Of a stretch of DNA of 64,000 nt, positions 21,678 through 32,736 are shown in pieces. A program made the translations under genes and the position numbers. Every line of letters begins with the position of its first letter. Within the stretch, counting starts at the first letter, position 1. Source of the stretch: Neoconidiobolus thromboides FSU 785 (lineage: Eukaryota; Entomophthoromycota; Entomophthoromycetes; Entomophthorales; Neoconidiobolaceae); contig MU626287.1 of assembly GCA_025603075.1 (NCBI GenBank), forward strand, positions 1 through 64,000. The letters run 5' to 3'. A model generated the notes under the pieces. The model made no database searches. It saw only the letters and a program-made list of their open reading frames with translations, and had not been told where the DNA came from.

Positions 21678-22669
21678 TTCTTCCCTTTTCCTTTACTTTT
21701 AAATTATAATATATACCATATATTATAGATAAACTATTTAATTTAATCCATTTTTATCCGTTTAATTAAAAGTTACCTATAGCATCATTCCATCTTTCAT
21801 CATCAATATTTCACATAGTCTTTTGAATCTCTTATTTTTATTCTTTAACCATACTTTATAACAATAATAGTTTTGAACCATTTTTATTAAGTATAAATTA
21901 TAATTTAATATTTAGTTCTCATTAAATTCTAAAGTTAAAATATGCAATATCTACGTCTGCTTGACACCTTGGCATATATCATAGTGTTACATAATAAATG
22001 AAATTAAGGACAAGATATTTTATGAATTTGAATTACAACATTATTTATACTGATAAACTAAATTTTTATAGACTGTAGAATAATTAGAAAATAAAGCAAA
22101 CACACTATGTATACATACATTAAACACTACATTTTATTTATTAATGATAATAGCTACTCCAGAACGACATATAAACTCTAAAAAAGATAAAATTAGTTTA
22201 AGTTCTTTAATTGGGCTTAAAGGAATAATCAAGAATCAGATATAAAAGAAGATTCCAAAATGTTTCTCAGCAAAGATTTAAAATCTTATTCTGTTGTCCC
22301 TATTTTGTTATTCATCATTTTATCTTTATATTATTAGTATAAATCTTTTACTTACCTTAAATAATTAAAACTAATTTATTCAAGTTCAATAGTTTGCTTT
22401 TTATAGTTTTTGAAAATGATGTCTGGTTTTATTGGCTGGAAGTCAATCTAAAAAATTTTCATGAAAATTTTTTCCGAGTTGCTAAAAGTGAAATTAACTT
22501 TAAGTTGAAATTTTATCTTTGAATCAAATTTTCAACATTCAAAATCAACAACTTATTAAATTTAAAAATAAAATCCATCATCAATAATAGTCATTTTATT
22601 TTATTTTATTTTATTTTATCACCTTAATAAAGATTAGGTATCAATGTTTCTTGAACATTATTAAAACTA
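21678..22669. other. Intergenic region
   Basis: AT-rich spacer between convergent genes, with an (ATTTT)n tract near 22590-22620. No further feature is seen. Confidence 0.5.
22593..22620. repeat. (ATTTT)n microsatellite
   Basis: About five head-to-tail TTTTA units just downstream of the second P450. Confidence 0.75.
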
Positions 22670-24652
22670 TTATAGCAGCTTATCATTCTCCTTTACAATA
22701 ACCTCCATTGGTTTTGTAGGTGAAGTGACTACGTAAAATTTAGATTTGAGAGTAAGTTTAGGGTCATTTAAATAAAAATCAAAGTTTCGAACTAAATTGG
22801 CTGTAGCTAAATATAATTCCATCCATGCCAAACTAATTAGGAATAGAAATATTAATATCAGCATAAATATGTATATTATACTTACGTTCTACCAACACAT
22901 CCTCTTGGTCCTATTAAGAAAGGCATAAAATTAGGATCTGATCGAAATTTGCCATCTCCTGTTATCCATCGCTCTGGATTAAATTTATCTGGCTCTTCCC
23001 ATAGAGTTGATAAATTATGTAAGGCGTTAAGATTGACACCAACAATTGTCTTATTATTATTATTTAGTATATCTCTATAGTTAATATAATGCTTAAACTA
23101 CCTCCTCTTCAATAAAGTAACCATCAATGACTTTACCGCCTTTAGGTGTGATTCTCATTGGGTTTCCAGAAACCACAGGCATAAATCGTAGTCCTTCATG
23201 TAAAACAGCACTCAAATAAGCACACTCGTTTTTGAGCTTAGTATAAGCAATGCTATTTTTATCTGGGAATACTGTTATCAATTCTTGTTTCAATTTTCTG
23301 TAAATTGCTGGGTTTTTCATTAAATTATAAAATATCCTAGAATTTTGTTAATTAGAATTTATTGGTTTTAGCAGTTTAATTTATTTTACCATATTAACGC
23401 ATTAGATCCTGTGTCTGTACCAGCAGCACTATATGAAATTTAATGTACTGTTACAGTGTTGCAAATTAAAATACTTACAGTTGTATAATGGATTCATCTG
23501 CAAGTTCCTTTCTACTTAATTTAGCACCAGTTTCCGGATCAACCGCATCAATGAGATTATTTAAAATGGTATTTCTATCAGCATGCTTTTTGGAATTTTT
23601 AATAGCATCATAAGAGAACTAACAATAATCAGATTAAATTTATACAATAAAATAAAATAAAATTACATTATATAATTGTTTGATACTGTCATATTTAAAA
23701 TGTTTTAAAAATGGAAACAAAAACAACTGTTAATTAATTATTAATTTGAATTATTATAATAAATATAGTAAATTTACCACAATACTAAGGAATAACAAAT
23801 CATGTATCCAATCTATTATTGGGTGATGACCATTTTTTATCATATTAAAAGGTTTGCCATAAACTACTTCGCCTATTACATCCTAAGAAATATTAGTAGA
23901 TGATATAATATAATATAGTATACTTACAAAAGAGAAGCAATGAAAGTAAAGGCATAACTTAAATGCTTCTTTTCTTTCAGCAAAATGTCTCATCTTATTT
24001 TTCAATTGCTCACAGGTATTTTTAACTAAATATTCTAAGTTCAAGATATTTCTCTCGGAAAATCCTACGCTCAAAATCTTCTTCTACGATCATTATTTAA
24101 ATATTTAGTTATATAGTACAAGAATTAATTTACTCTTTTACGATGGAAGTCTTTATCTCTTTAAGAAAATCAGCATTGTATTTACAAAGAGTTTTGATAA
24201 TATTACCTGGTACTAAAGCTTGCTTCTCCAACAATTTGGAATGCAGAATAAAACCCATGCTTTTGAAAATTGTAAGTGGAATAAATATCTTTGGAAGCTG
24301 TTTCGGATGCAAAGGACACCACATTTGAACCTATGTTTAAATGAAGTCAGTATAATATATATTATGCCTTAATGTATATTTACTTAATCGGACTGCCTTT
24401 CCATACTTAGTATGAAGATCGAGCATATGTAAATGGAAGCCTCCCATCAATATGTGGATTTTATATATGTTTGGTATTAAAATATATATCATTGGTCCCG
24501 GTATATTGTGCATTGGACTAAAATATAATTGATAGATTACCTATTAGTGACATAAATGTATGAATTAATTGATAGAATAACAATAAAGTTACATTGTAAG
24601 CCCAGTAAAACAAAAATAAAGATGTTATCGTTAATAAAGTATAGTAAAGCAT
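22670..24652 (-). CDS. Cytochrome P450, membrane-anchored, about 12 exons
   Basis: Heme-thiolate monooxygenase. Exons after the first: 24517-24384, 24330-24207, 24158-24134, 24083-23928, 23882-23778, 23726-23667, 23618-23479, 23428-23390, 23336-23102, 23049-22886 and 22832-22670. All eleven fit in phase. The first exon (from 24652) encodes a hydrophobic anchor (LLTITSLFLFYWAY); its 3' splice site is uncertain. Motifs: the proline hinge HNIPGP, FSTRDKDFHRKRKKILS (helix C), I-helix AAGTDTGS, the ExxR in LHEGLRFMP, FNPERW and the heme loop FLIGPRGCVGR. Exon 4 is only 25 nt. The layout resembles fungal secondary-metabolism or detoxification P450s; the substrate is unknown. It is paralogous to the truncated copy at 238-958, from which it differs mainly in having its 5' half. 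Confidence 0.88.
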
Positions 24653-25479
24653 TTTAAGTTAAAGATAATTCTCTACCTTATCTTTTTATATATACTTTTT
24701 TTATTATTTATGGAATTATTTAATAATGCATCAAAGATTATATTGAGTTGCCAAAAATCAATAGCGAATGATATCTATTGGAGTCTATTATTTCCTAAAA
24801 CTACGTGCATTTTTATTCCTTATTGGGCATATGTTCACTTATATCCATGAGAAGATAATTGAATTTGCTCAGAACGTTCTATTTTTAAATAAATATACAT
24901 TAAATTATATTAAAGAATAGATGAGCACAAAATGATCAAATAGTACCGATTGCGTTTTTCAATTTACTCTTAAAGGACTATGTTTAAAAGACAAATTAGT
25001 TTATACATCTTATCTTACTATTATATTTTATATTCCAAAATTAACTCAAATATATTATACTTGTACCTCATCTTAATACAACATTATATTTATACTTGTA
25101 CCCTAACTCAATTTAATATGTTCTGATTATAAATGCGGCATTTTTTATTCTTTAGGGAGATAGCTTTAAAAATGAAAATTTACATTTATAAATTTTAATG
25201 ATTTTATGCTTCAAAATAAGTAGGTTACAGGTATTTGTCAAAAAATAAGAGTTTGGAAAACTTTCTGATGAACATTAATTTTCAAAAATATTATTGATTT
25301 TAAACCTTGTCATATTTCAAACTGTCACTTTTATAATAGAAACTAGTTAAAAGTAATTATTTAAACAAGTATTGTAACATAAATAAAAAGTATTTTGTTA
25401 TAAGCCAAAAATTAATCACATAAGATTTATGATGATTGATTATATGCAGCAACCATTCATTATAAAAGATATAAATCAA

Positions 25480-25585
25480 TATATGGAGATGTATTCTTTT
25501 GTTTAAGAATTTTACTAATAACCTTTCCACTTAAATAGCTCTTAAAAAATGGAAAAGTAATGAAATCAAAAAAACGTCCCTATAA
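25480..25585 (+). repeat. MITE copy 9
   Basis: A full-length copy starting ATATGGAGATG and ending ACGTCCCTATA. Confidence 0.85.
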
Positions 25586-25930
25586 ATTTTTTTGATTATA
25601 AAATATGCTCTAGCATTGAACTTTTTTATTTTTATCTTTTTTATTTTTATCTTTATTTTTTTACAATATTCAGTTGATATTTAATAAAAATATTAAATTT
25701 TATATTATAATAAATCTCAACTCCTAGCATCACTCGTTAGACTCTATTTAAACTATATCAAAACATGTTGATAAAACTAAACCCTATACATTATAGGGCT
25801 CAGTTTATAAAGAGAAGAATATAAAATAAACAACTCGTGTAAATAACATCAATAATATGTTTGGTTGAATAGAATTCAAAAATTACATATGAAAGTTAAA
25901 TAAAAATAAAGTTGAAAGATAAATAACAAT

Positions 25931-26030
25931 TGGGGTTTTTTTTGACTTCATCACTTTTTCTATCTTTTAAGTGCTATTTGAGTGGAAAAATTGTTAGTAA
26001 AATTCTTAAACACAAAAATACAGCCCCATG
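25931..26030 (-). repeat. MITE copy 10
   Basis: A full-length copy beginning ATTGGGGTTT and ending CAGCCCCATG, close to the decayed transposase. Confidence 0.85.
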
Positions 26031-26225
26031 CAGTTAGAAAAAAGTTATTTGAAATAAAATAATACAGCAATAAGAAACAAAACAGAAATATAAGAAGTTT
26101 TCAATAAAGAAAAGTTATACAAATTACATAAATTTTGTGTTGATACTCAAAAAAATATATTTAACGAAACCATTAAAAAAATAAATAATAAAAGTTGTTT
26201 AATAATTCTAGATTTCAAACAGAAT

Positions 26226-27098
26226 ATGGAAATAGGAACAAGACCAGATTCAATAAATTTAGATCGTTATAATAAACAAGCTACATCAGTATTAGACTTT
26301 GATGTTTTATATTTAAAAAATGATAAAACAATAGCCAAAGTTTACTTTGATTATTTATCTAAAATATTAAATCATGATCCAGCATATATCAGCAGATACA
26401 CGAAATCATTTTAGATCCCAAGAGTTCCTACATTATATGGGAGTGTTTTTTTTGACTTCATTATTTTTTCCATTTTTTAAGCGTTATTTAAGCGGAAAAA
26501 TTGTTAGTAAAATTGTTAGGTACAAAAATACATTCCCATATGTTTAAAGAAATTCATAAAATAAATAGTAGTTTGAATGTTAATCTTAATTTTTTTGCTG
26601 AGCATCATGGAAAAAGTATAGTTGATGGACATTTTGGAAGCCTTTCAAAATGGAAAAGTAGTTTTGAAGCATTATGTAAAATAGAAGATATCAATCAATT
26701 GATTTCAGGATTTGAGACTTTTATTTGCAAACATAATAAAATTAATAAATCGACTGTTAATAATGGGAAAACAGATATAATTTTTAAAAAGTATCAAGAA
26801 ACAAAAATACAAAAAAGACAATAGAGATACAAGACATTAAGAAGTATTTACACTTTATTAAACATAACAATAAACTGCATTGTCATTCAGTATCTGATAG
26901 ATAAAAAAAAGCGATATAGTTCTAATTAAAGTTATAGAGTCTACAGGACATAGAAGAAGTGAAAGATCGATCCCAGCTTACCTTACGAAAACAACAGAGA
27001 ATTTAAAATTTTCGATATTTACTAAGCAAGTAAGTAGTTTGTCAAATGGTAGAAATATATTATTAAATCCTAACGTTACTCAAGTTATCAATAGTTAA
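26226..27098 (+). pseudogene. Decayed DNA-transposon transposase, interrupted by a MITE
   Basis: Three open segments in different frames read as one ancient protein: from 26226 (LDFDVLYLKNDKTIAKVYFD), then HFRSQEFLHYM (26398-26439), then after the MITE KEIHKINSSLN, NFFAEHHGKSIVDGHFGSLS and KW (to about 26820), then a frame-shifted tail to 27098 (VIESTGHRRSERSIPAY, NGRNILLNPNVTQVINS). The Phe-Phe-x-Glu-x-HGK-x-x-x-Asp-x-HF pattern resembles the catalytic half of transposases common in fungal genomes; I cannot name the superfamily. There are at least two frameshifts and one stop besides the insertion. No terminal repeats were identified around it. Confidence 0.6.
26436..26541 (-). mobile_element. 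MITE copy 11, inserted in the transposase remnant
   Basis: A complete element splits the codons HYM / FKEIHK. Removing it together with one flanking TA restores a continuous frame across the site, so the target-site duplication is TA and the element begins TGGGAGTG and ends CATTCCCA. Confidence 0.88.
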
Positions 27099-27758
27099 GT
27101 TAATAAATAAACTATTTCAATATTTCAATTACATTATTATTATATTACTTGTACTATATAGGGATGATTAATTATAGCTTTGGGGTTAATCATTCCCTCC
27201 TATGCAGCTATTTATTGACTTAGCAATATATTAATAATGTAGTTATAACATTAAAATAGTTTATTTATTTGATATCGAATCTGTAATGTTGGTTACAAGG
27301 CAGTCAATAATAAATGTTTCTCAATAAAGTTTTGTAAGAATATGTATTCAAGATTTAGTAGAAATTCAACTAACTTACAGTATAAACTATAATAGAATAA
27401 TTTAGAACTGTGTTTGGGTACTTTTGTTTTAATAAAAGATGTGATTTTATAGAATTTTAAGCGAAGTTTTTAAAATACAAATTTTTTTAAAAATTGGATA
27501 AAATAATTAAACAAATCCCTGGAATATACTCTAATCCATAGATAATTCTGACAATAACCCCAATACTGTCTCTAACACTGACAGCAGCACTGATATTAAG
27601 GTTAAAATTATCTTTGATACCAGCTCTACCATCAATATCAATGCGACTCTATTGATAAAATTAGCACTAGAAGTGTTATTTAAGCAATTTTATATCGAAG
27701 TCTTTGTCCTATGTTATAGAGTCTTTATTATGAAATAAGTACTTATAATCCAAAGACA

Positions 27759-27892
27759 ATATGGGGATGTCTTTTTGGTTTTACTTTTCCCATTTGAGGA
27801 TGTTTTTTTGATTTCACTTTTTCCATTTTTCAAGCGGTTTGAGTAGAATGATTGTTAGTAAAATTCTTAAACAAAAAGATACATCCACATAT
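27759..27892 (-). repeat. MITE copy 12, chimeric with duplicated left end
   Basis: It carries two left termini in series (TATGGGGATG at 27760 and TTGAGGATG about 35 bp later), each followed by the subterminal TTTTCCCAT/TTTTTCCAT segment, and a single right end CATCCACATATG. One element was probably inserted into or recombined with the end of another. Confidence 0.8.
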
Positions 27893-28640
27893 GATGTATT
27901 AGGATTACTTCTAAACATAAATTACAACCATTTGTTTTATAAAAATCTAAAATGTAAACATTTAAAGCATACAGAAATAGATCCTATCCTCTATTTCTTG
28001 TGTATTTTATAGAATGTAAGCTTTAACGAAAATTTACTGTAAAAGGCTATAGAAAGCCTCCCCATATTACAGTTTGTTTGATTTTTCATGTTAAATTATG
28101 GTAAAATAAATTGTCAAGTTTTTAAAACATTTTACAATAAAAACTATAGAACAAAACAAATACAAACCATTATTTATTTTTTACAAAAATAATCTACTGT
28201 ACTCATTGCCAAGTTCTTCTCATATTAGGTCTGATACCAAGCTTCTACTGCTGATAAGATCTTATAGTCACACTAATACAATACTAAGAAACCTTTTCCA
28301 TTTCGATTTAATGTTCTGGTTACCCATTAATGGACATATATAGACATCCAAGTCCAAAATCAGCGATAAATGGGTTTATTAGCTTGGATTCAAGTATTAA
28401 ATAGCATGTACATATATCAGCTTATCGTAATCAATGTAGTCTTTATAAATTTCATGTTTACATTTAGGGATTGATTGGTTGAGCTAGATTTTAAATTGCA
28501 TAAAGTTGCTTATTTTAGTTGCAAACATCTAGGATTAAATAAAACTATTGGATAGATTTTTTGCTGCGCAATAAAGTCAAAAAGCTTGTCTAGAAATTAG
28601 ATTTAACTTTAGAATCAATGTTAAGAAATTACTTAATCAC

Positions 28641-28740
28641 AAGGGAATGTATTTTTGTTTAAGAATTTTACTAAAAATCTTTCCACTCAAATAGTGCTTG
28701 GAAGATGAAAAAGGTAATGAAGCCAAAAAACACCCCTATA
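28641..28740 (+). repeat. MITE copy 13
   Basis: A full-length copy beginning AAGGGAATG and ending CACCCCTATA. Confidence 0.85.
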
Positions 28741-30438
28741 ATGTTTCGAAGCAGGTAAGCTTGCTTGATATTTTAAACAGATAGAGTCGTATATTTTAAT
28801 AAGAGAATATAAAAACTCAACAAAAAAATAGTAAAATTAAACGGATATAATAAAACACTAAAATTTTAACTAAAACTTAAGCCATGAATATAAATTGACT
28901 ATTAGCCTACTATAATCAGTATCAAATAAATAATGTAATTCCATTTCTCAGCCTGAAATAATAATAAAATATTACAAAATCATGTTAAACATAACACTGT
29001 TTCAATATAATTTATTAGATAAATCACTCTATATTTTACTTGCTATTAATAACGATGAATTTAAAAAATAATTTACTAAAAATGGTAATAAAAGTTATAA
29101 GCCAAGCTTTAATTTATTTGAATTTATGAAAGGCCTTATAAAGTAGCTTTGTTAAGAGATATTGAAAACATGTTCAATAAATTAAATTATCATCCGGAAA
29201 TTTGAGCTTTCTAATACATTGATAAATAGTTCATTTTGACCTTGGTCGAGGTTTATGATGTAGATTGTTTTTTAGTTAATATATTTTGGTTACTTAAAGC
29301 GACAATATGATGATAAATAAGTTATAATAACAAAGGATTAGTTAAATCAATTAGTTATTAAAGCAACATACAGTTTAATAAAACCATAAACTATATTGGC
29401 TTGTTTATTTAGTCAAGGAATCAAATTTACTAGTACAAATAGTATTAGGTACTTTATATTACTAATCGAAAATCATATTTGCTATTTTCAATAAAGTAAG
29501 TATAATAAAGTAACAGTGCTTGACATGAACATTTAATAATGAGTCCCAACTATCAGATTTTTTAAAATCTATTATCATCATAAAATCACCCCTTTATAAG
29601 AATATCAAAATTAAACCACTTTCTTGGACAACTCAATAAGTTACTCCGAAATAATAGCTTATTCTTTTTTAAAAATGAATTTAAAATTTTCTAATGTGTT
29701 GGATTTTTTATATTAATAAAAATCCAACAAATATCTCAAATCTGTTTATTTAATGCCACTTAATATATATATGTAATATTTATAATGTTGCATCAAGTGG
29801 CTCAAATGGAACATTGACTGAAAATATATATAAAAATTAATTAATTTAGAAGCTCGAATTTTAAAGAAATCAAAGTAAATTAAAAATTGAACTTAAAAAC
29901 TTTCAATCATAAATGAATTTCACTTGAATCCAGAATGGGCAAGTTTCCGTTAAAATTTCAAATTCATTATGACACCTAGATTTTGATCTTTTATTCGCTT
30001 AAATTTGAAATTCCTCGCATTGATTAGCCAAACTTGGCTTCTAAAAATATTCTAAATACCTAGAGCTGCCCAGAATTGAAATAAAAACTAATGCTTAATC
30101 AACCTAAGGGTCAATAAAGGGTAAACAGTTAGAAAACAGCCAATTAAAATTTTAAAATGTAGTGGAGTAAATGGAGATAGTATGTTGATTGGAAGATGGT
30201 ATTTGTAACGATATATAATTGCTGATGGCTTTTTTGTAAATAGTGCCCCTAACAAATAAAGTCATTGTTCTACAGAGATTTAAAAGTTATAATTAATAGA
30301 TTTTTATGCTTCATAAATTAGGAACAAAAACTCAATAAATATTGAAATAATATTTATAAATATCAGCTTTAATTTTTTTCATTTTTTAATCTCTTTATTT
30401 TTCTTTATTTTTCATTTCAACTAGATTAATTTTATTTA

Positions 30439-32237
30439 ATGGCTTATAAAGTAATTCAGTTTTTTATTTACTTATAATTGATATTAATATTTCCCTTTTA
30501 AAGGCTGGTTTAGAACAATGGAATTTAGCTGTTCAAACTTTTGAACAAAATGATTTACACGGTTCTCTCACAATATTTGAAGTAAATACTTAGATATTTT
30601 TATAAAGGGTCTCAACTAACACAATATATAGGAAATGGGCGGTACTGCCAAAATTCATTTTAATATTGGCGTATTATATTCATTATTAGGAAATTATGAT
30701 CTTGCTGTAAGTATTTCATTTAGATGTACCAACCAGTTTATTATTATCTAGTACAGTTAACTAATAGTTCTTTATCAATAGATTTCCTCTTATAATAATG
30801 CGATTGAATTAGACAATTATTTAGCTATAGCTTATTTTGCGAGAGCATTAGCGAATTTAGAGATTAATGATATCGACTCAGCTTCAGAAGACTTTAATGA
30901 TTGTTTATTATATTTAAGAGGGAACCAACATATCGATTATTTTCAATTAGGTTTAGATTTTAAATTATATTCTTGTGAAGTCTTATATAACCGAGGTTTA
31001 TGTCAATTTAAATTAAACAATTCAGAAAATGGAATGGTAGATTTAAAAGCTGCTGCAAAAGAGAAACAGCAAGCTCATCATGATATTATCAATAGAGCTA
31101 TTGATTTAAATGGAAAAGTAATTAATTTTGCTATTATTTTAATGAATTGTAATAGTAATATTTTGATAATAGAATTCCCCAATGTTTCGATTACCAGATG
31201 GTTGTTTATTTCGACCATGTGAAAGTATGGTTAAAAATACGAAAAAAATAGACTATTTGGGCCAAGCTAAAGTCATAGCAGCTAATTCAGGTGGACCGGC
31301 TATGTTGAGTCATAGTAAAACATTAAGGAAATTTCCAGAAAAAGCACCAACATCTACATCTTCCGATATCAAACCAATTGCTACTACTTTAACCCATAGC
31401 AAATCTGTACGTAATTTTGCTAGTAAAGTGGGCGAAATCAGTACTCAAGATAACAATTCATTTTCTATTGGGTTAAGTCATAGTAAATCTATGCGAGTCC
31501 TTCCTGGTAAATCACCAAAATCTATGCTAAATTTACCAGCTAACCCAGCTTTATCTCAATTAAATCGTTCAGCTTCTGCATTGGTTAGCCCAAGGTTATT
31601 ATCTAGATCCGACACCTTACCGGCTGGTAGTATACCTGCTAGATCTTCTGCAAGATCAACAAATTTGAAACTATCTAATTCTATTGGAGATATTCATAGA
31701 TTTAATTCACAAAGAAAATCAGAAGAAAATAGTGAAAATTTAGAAGAAAGTGAAGAAAGTTATCTCAAGCCTATACCAGGTCCTGGAAAAGCAACTTATC
31801 CATTAACACCCTCCCCATTAGCTTCAAGTCCAGAAGAATCTTATTTTCTTGAATTATCCAAACCACCAAGTCTTACTCATTCCGCTTCCAGTTTTAATTC
31901 GCCAACATTATATGATTCAGAAACAATAAGATCTAGAGCACCAGTACCTAAGGGTAAAATGAAAATTAAATGTCATTTTAATGACACACGTACGTTGATG
32001 GTCAATGCCGATATTAAATTTAAAGAATTACAAACTAAAATTGTAGAAAAGTTTTCAAGTGAATTGAATTTAAAATTGAAATATAAAGATGAAGATGATG
32101 AATTAGTTCTAATTACAGATCAAGAAGATTTAGATATGGCTTTAGCTTCACTTTGTATTAATTCTGATGGCACAATGTCTCATTTAGATCCAGAATCCGG
32201 TTTTGACGGTAGATTTGAAGTTTGGTGTTCGCTTTAA
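30439..32237 (+). CDS. noxR: NoxR, p67phox-like NADPH oxidase regulator
   Basis: Cytosolic activator of a fungal NADPH oxidase, which makes superoxide for differentiation signals when bound to Rac. Exons are 30439-30450 (12 nt), 30504-30581, 30632-30706, 30782-31117 and 31173-32237, giving 521 aa. Residues 1-165 are tetratricopeptide repeats (KIHFNIGVLYSLLGNYDLA, YLRGNQHIDYFQLGLDFKLY, LYNRGLCQFKL). A conserved segment MFRLPDGCLFRPCES, IDYLGQAKVIAA follows. The middle is Ser/Pro-rich and holds three 28-residue repeats. A PB1 domain closes the protein (about 427-515; KMKIKCHFNDTRTL, KYKDEDDELVLITDQEDLDM). The domain order TPR-linker-PB1 is that of fungal NoxR; there is no SH3 domain. It implies a Nox enzyme and Rac elsewhere in the genome. 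ATG17 follows 499 bp downstream on the same strand. Confidence 0.92.
31304..31520 (+). repeat. 28-residue repeat x3 in NoxR
   Basis: Three units begin LSHSKTLRKFPEK, LTHSKSVRNFASK and LSHSKSMRVLPGK, spaced exactly 28 codons apart. The invariant part is L-x-HSK-(S/T)-x-R followed by a hydrophobic residue and Lys. Spacers are low-complexity. Confidence 0.8.
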
Positions 32238-32736
32238 ATTGTTTTAGTTAATAATGGTAATTGAAAGAGATTCTATATTGTCAATTAACAAACTCTTTCA
32301 TCAACCTTTCTTTTGAACTCTCTGATTTCATCCACTTTTTTCTATTATGATGGTTTTTGGATCAAACTAATTTAAGTTTATTTTTTACTTTGTTTTTATT
32401 TTGAATATTATATAAAAAAATCATACTTTTAATAAATCAATTCTTTTAAAACTATCAAGTTTATCAAATAATAGTATTCATTTTTTATTTTAATGTTTTA
32501 ATTAAAACTTGAATTAAATTAAATATGACGGTTAAATTGATTTACTAAATCTAGTATTTTTATATTAAATTTTGATGAACTAGACTTTTAATGCTGTCTA
32601 TTCCTTTTAAAATCAATGCTTAGTAAAAATATAAGTTAAAAATCACACCATTTATATTTATATTTTTACTTTTTAAATATTGAAATCAATTAACATATTA
32701 ATATATTATTATTAATAGTAGAAATAAAATTATATA
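32238..32736. other. Intergenic spacer NoxR-ATG17
   Basis: AT-rich; no feature seen other than the presumed terminator and promoter regions. Confidence 0.5.

Larger units (their letters stand above)
24653..26225. other. Intergenic region with two MITEs
   Basis: Upstream of the P450. It contains two miniature elements and a poly(T)-rich TTTTTATC-like tract at 25625-25660. No coding region is supported. Confidence 0.5.
27099..30438. other. Long intergenic region
   Basis: AT-rich, with two miniature elements and one unexplained open stretch (27533-27739, see findings). No gene is supported. The last ~500 bp form the NoxR promoter. Confidence 0.5.

Noticed and set aside
23390-23428. Two P450 loci as halves of one gene split by assembly
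   Set aside because: Both contain their own I-helix, ExxR and heme exons with different sequences, so they are paralogues.
26501-26824. ORF taken with its own Met as a gene start
   Set aside because: The Met lies inside the MITE; the true protein continued upstream before the insertion, so this is part of the transposase pseudogene.
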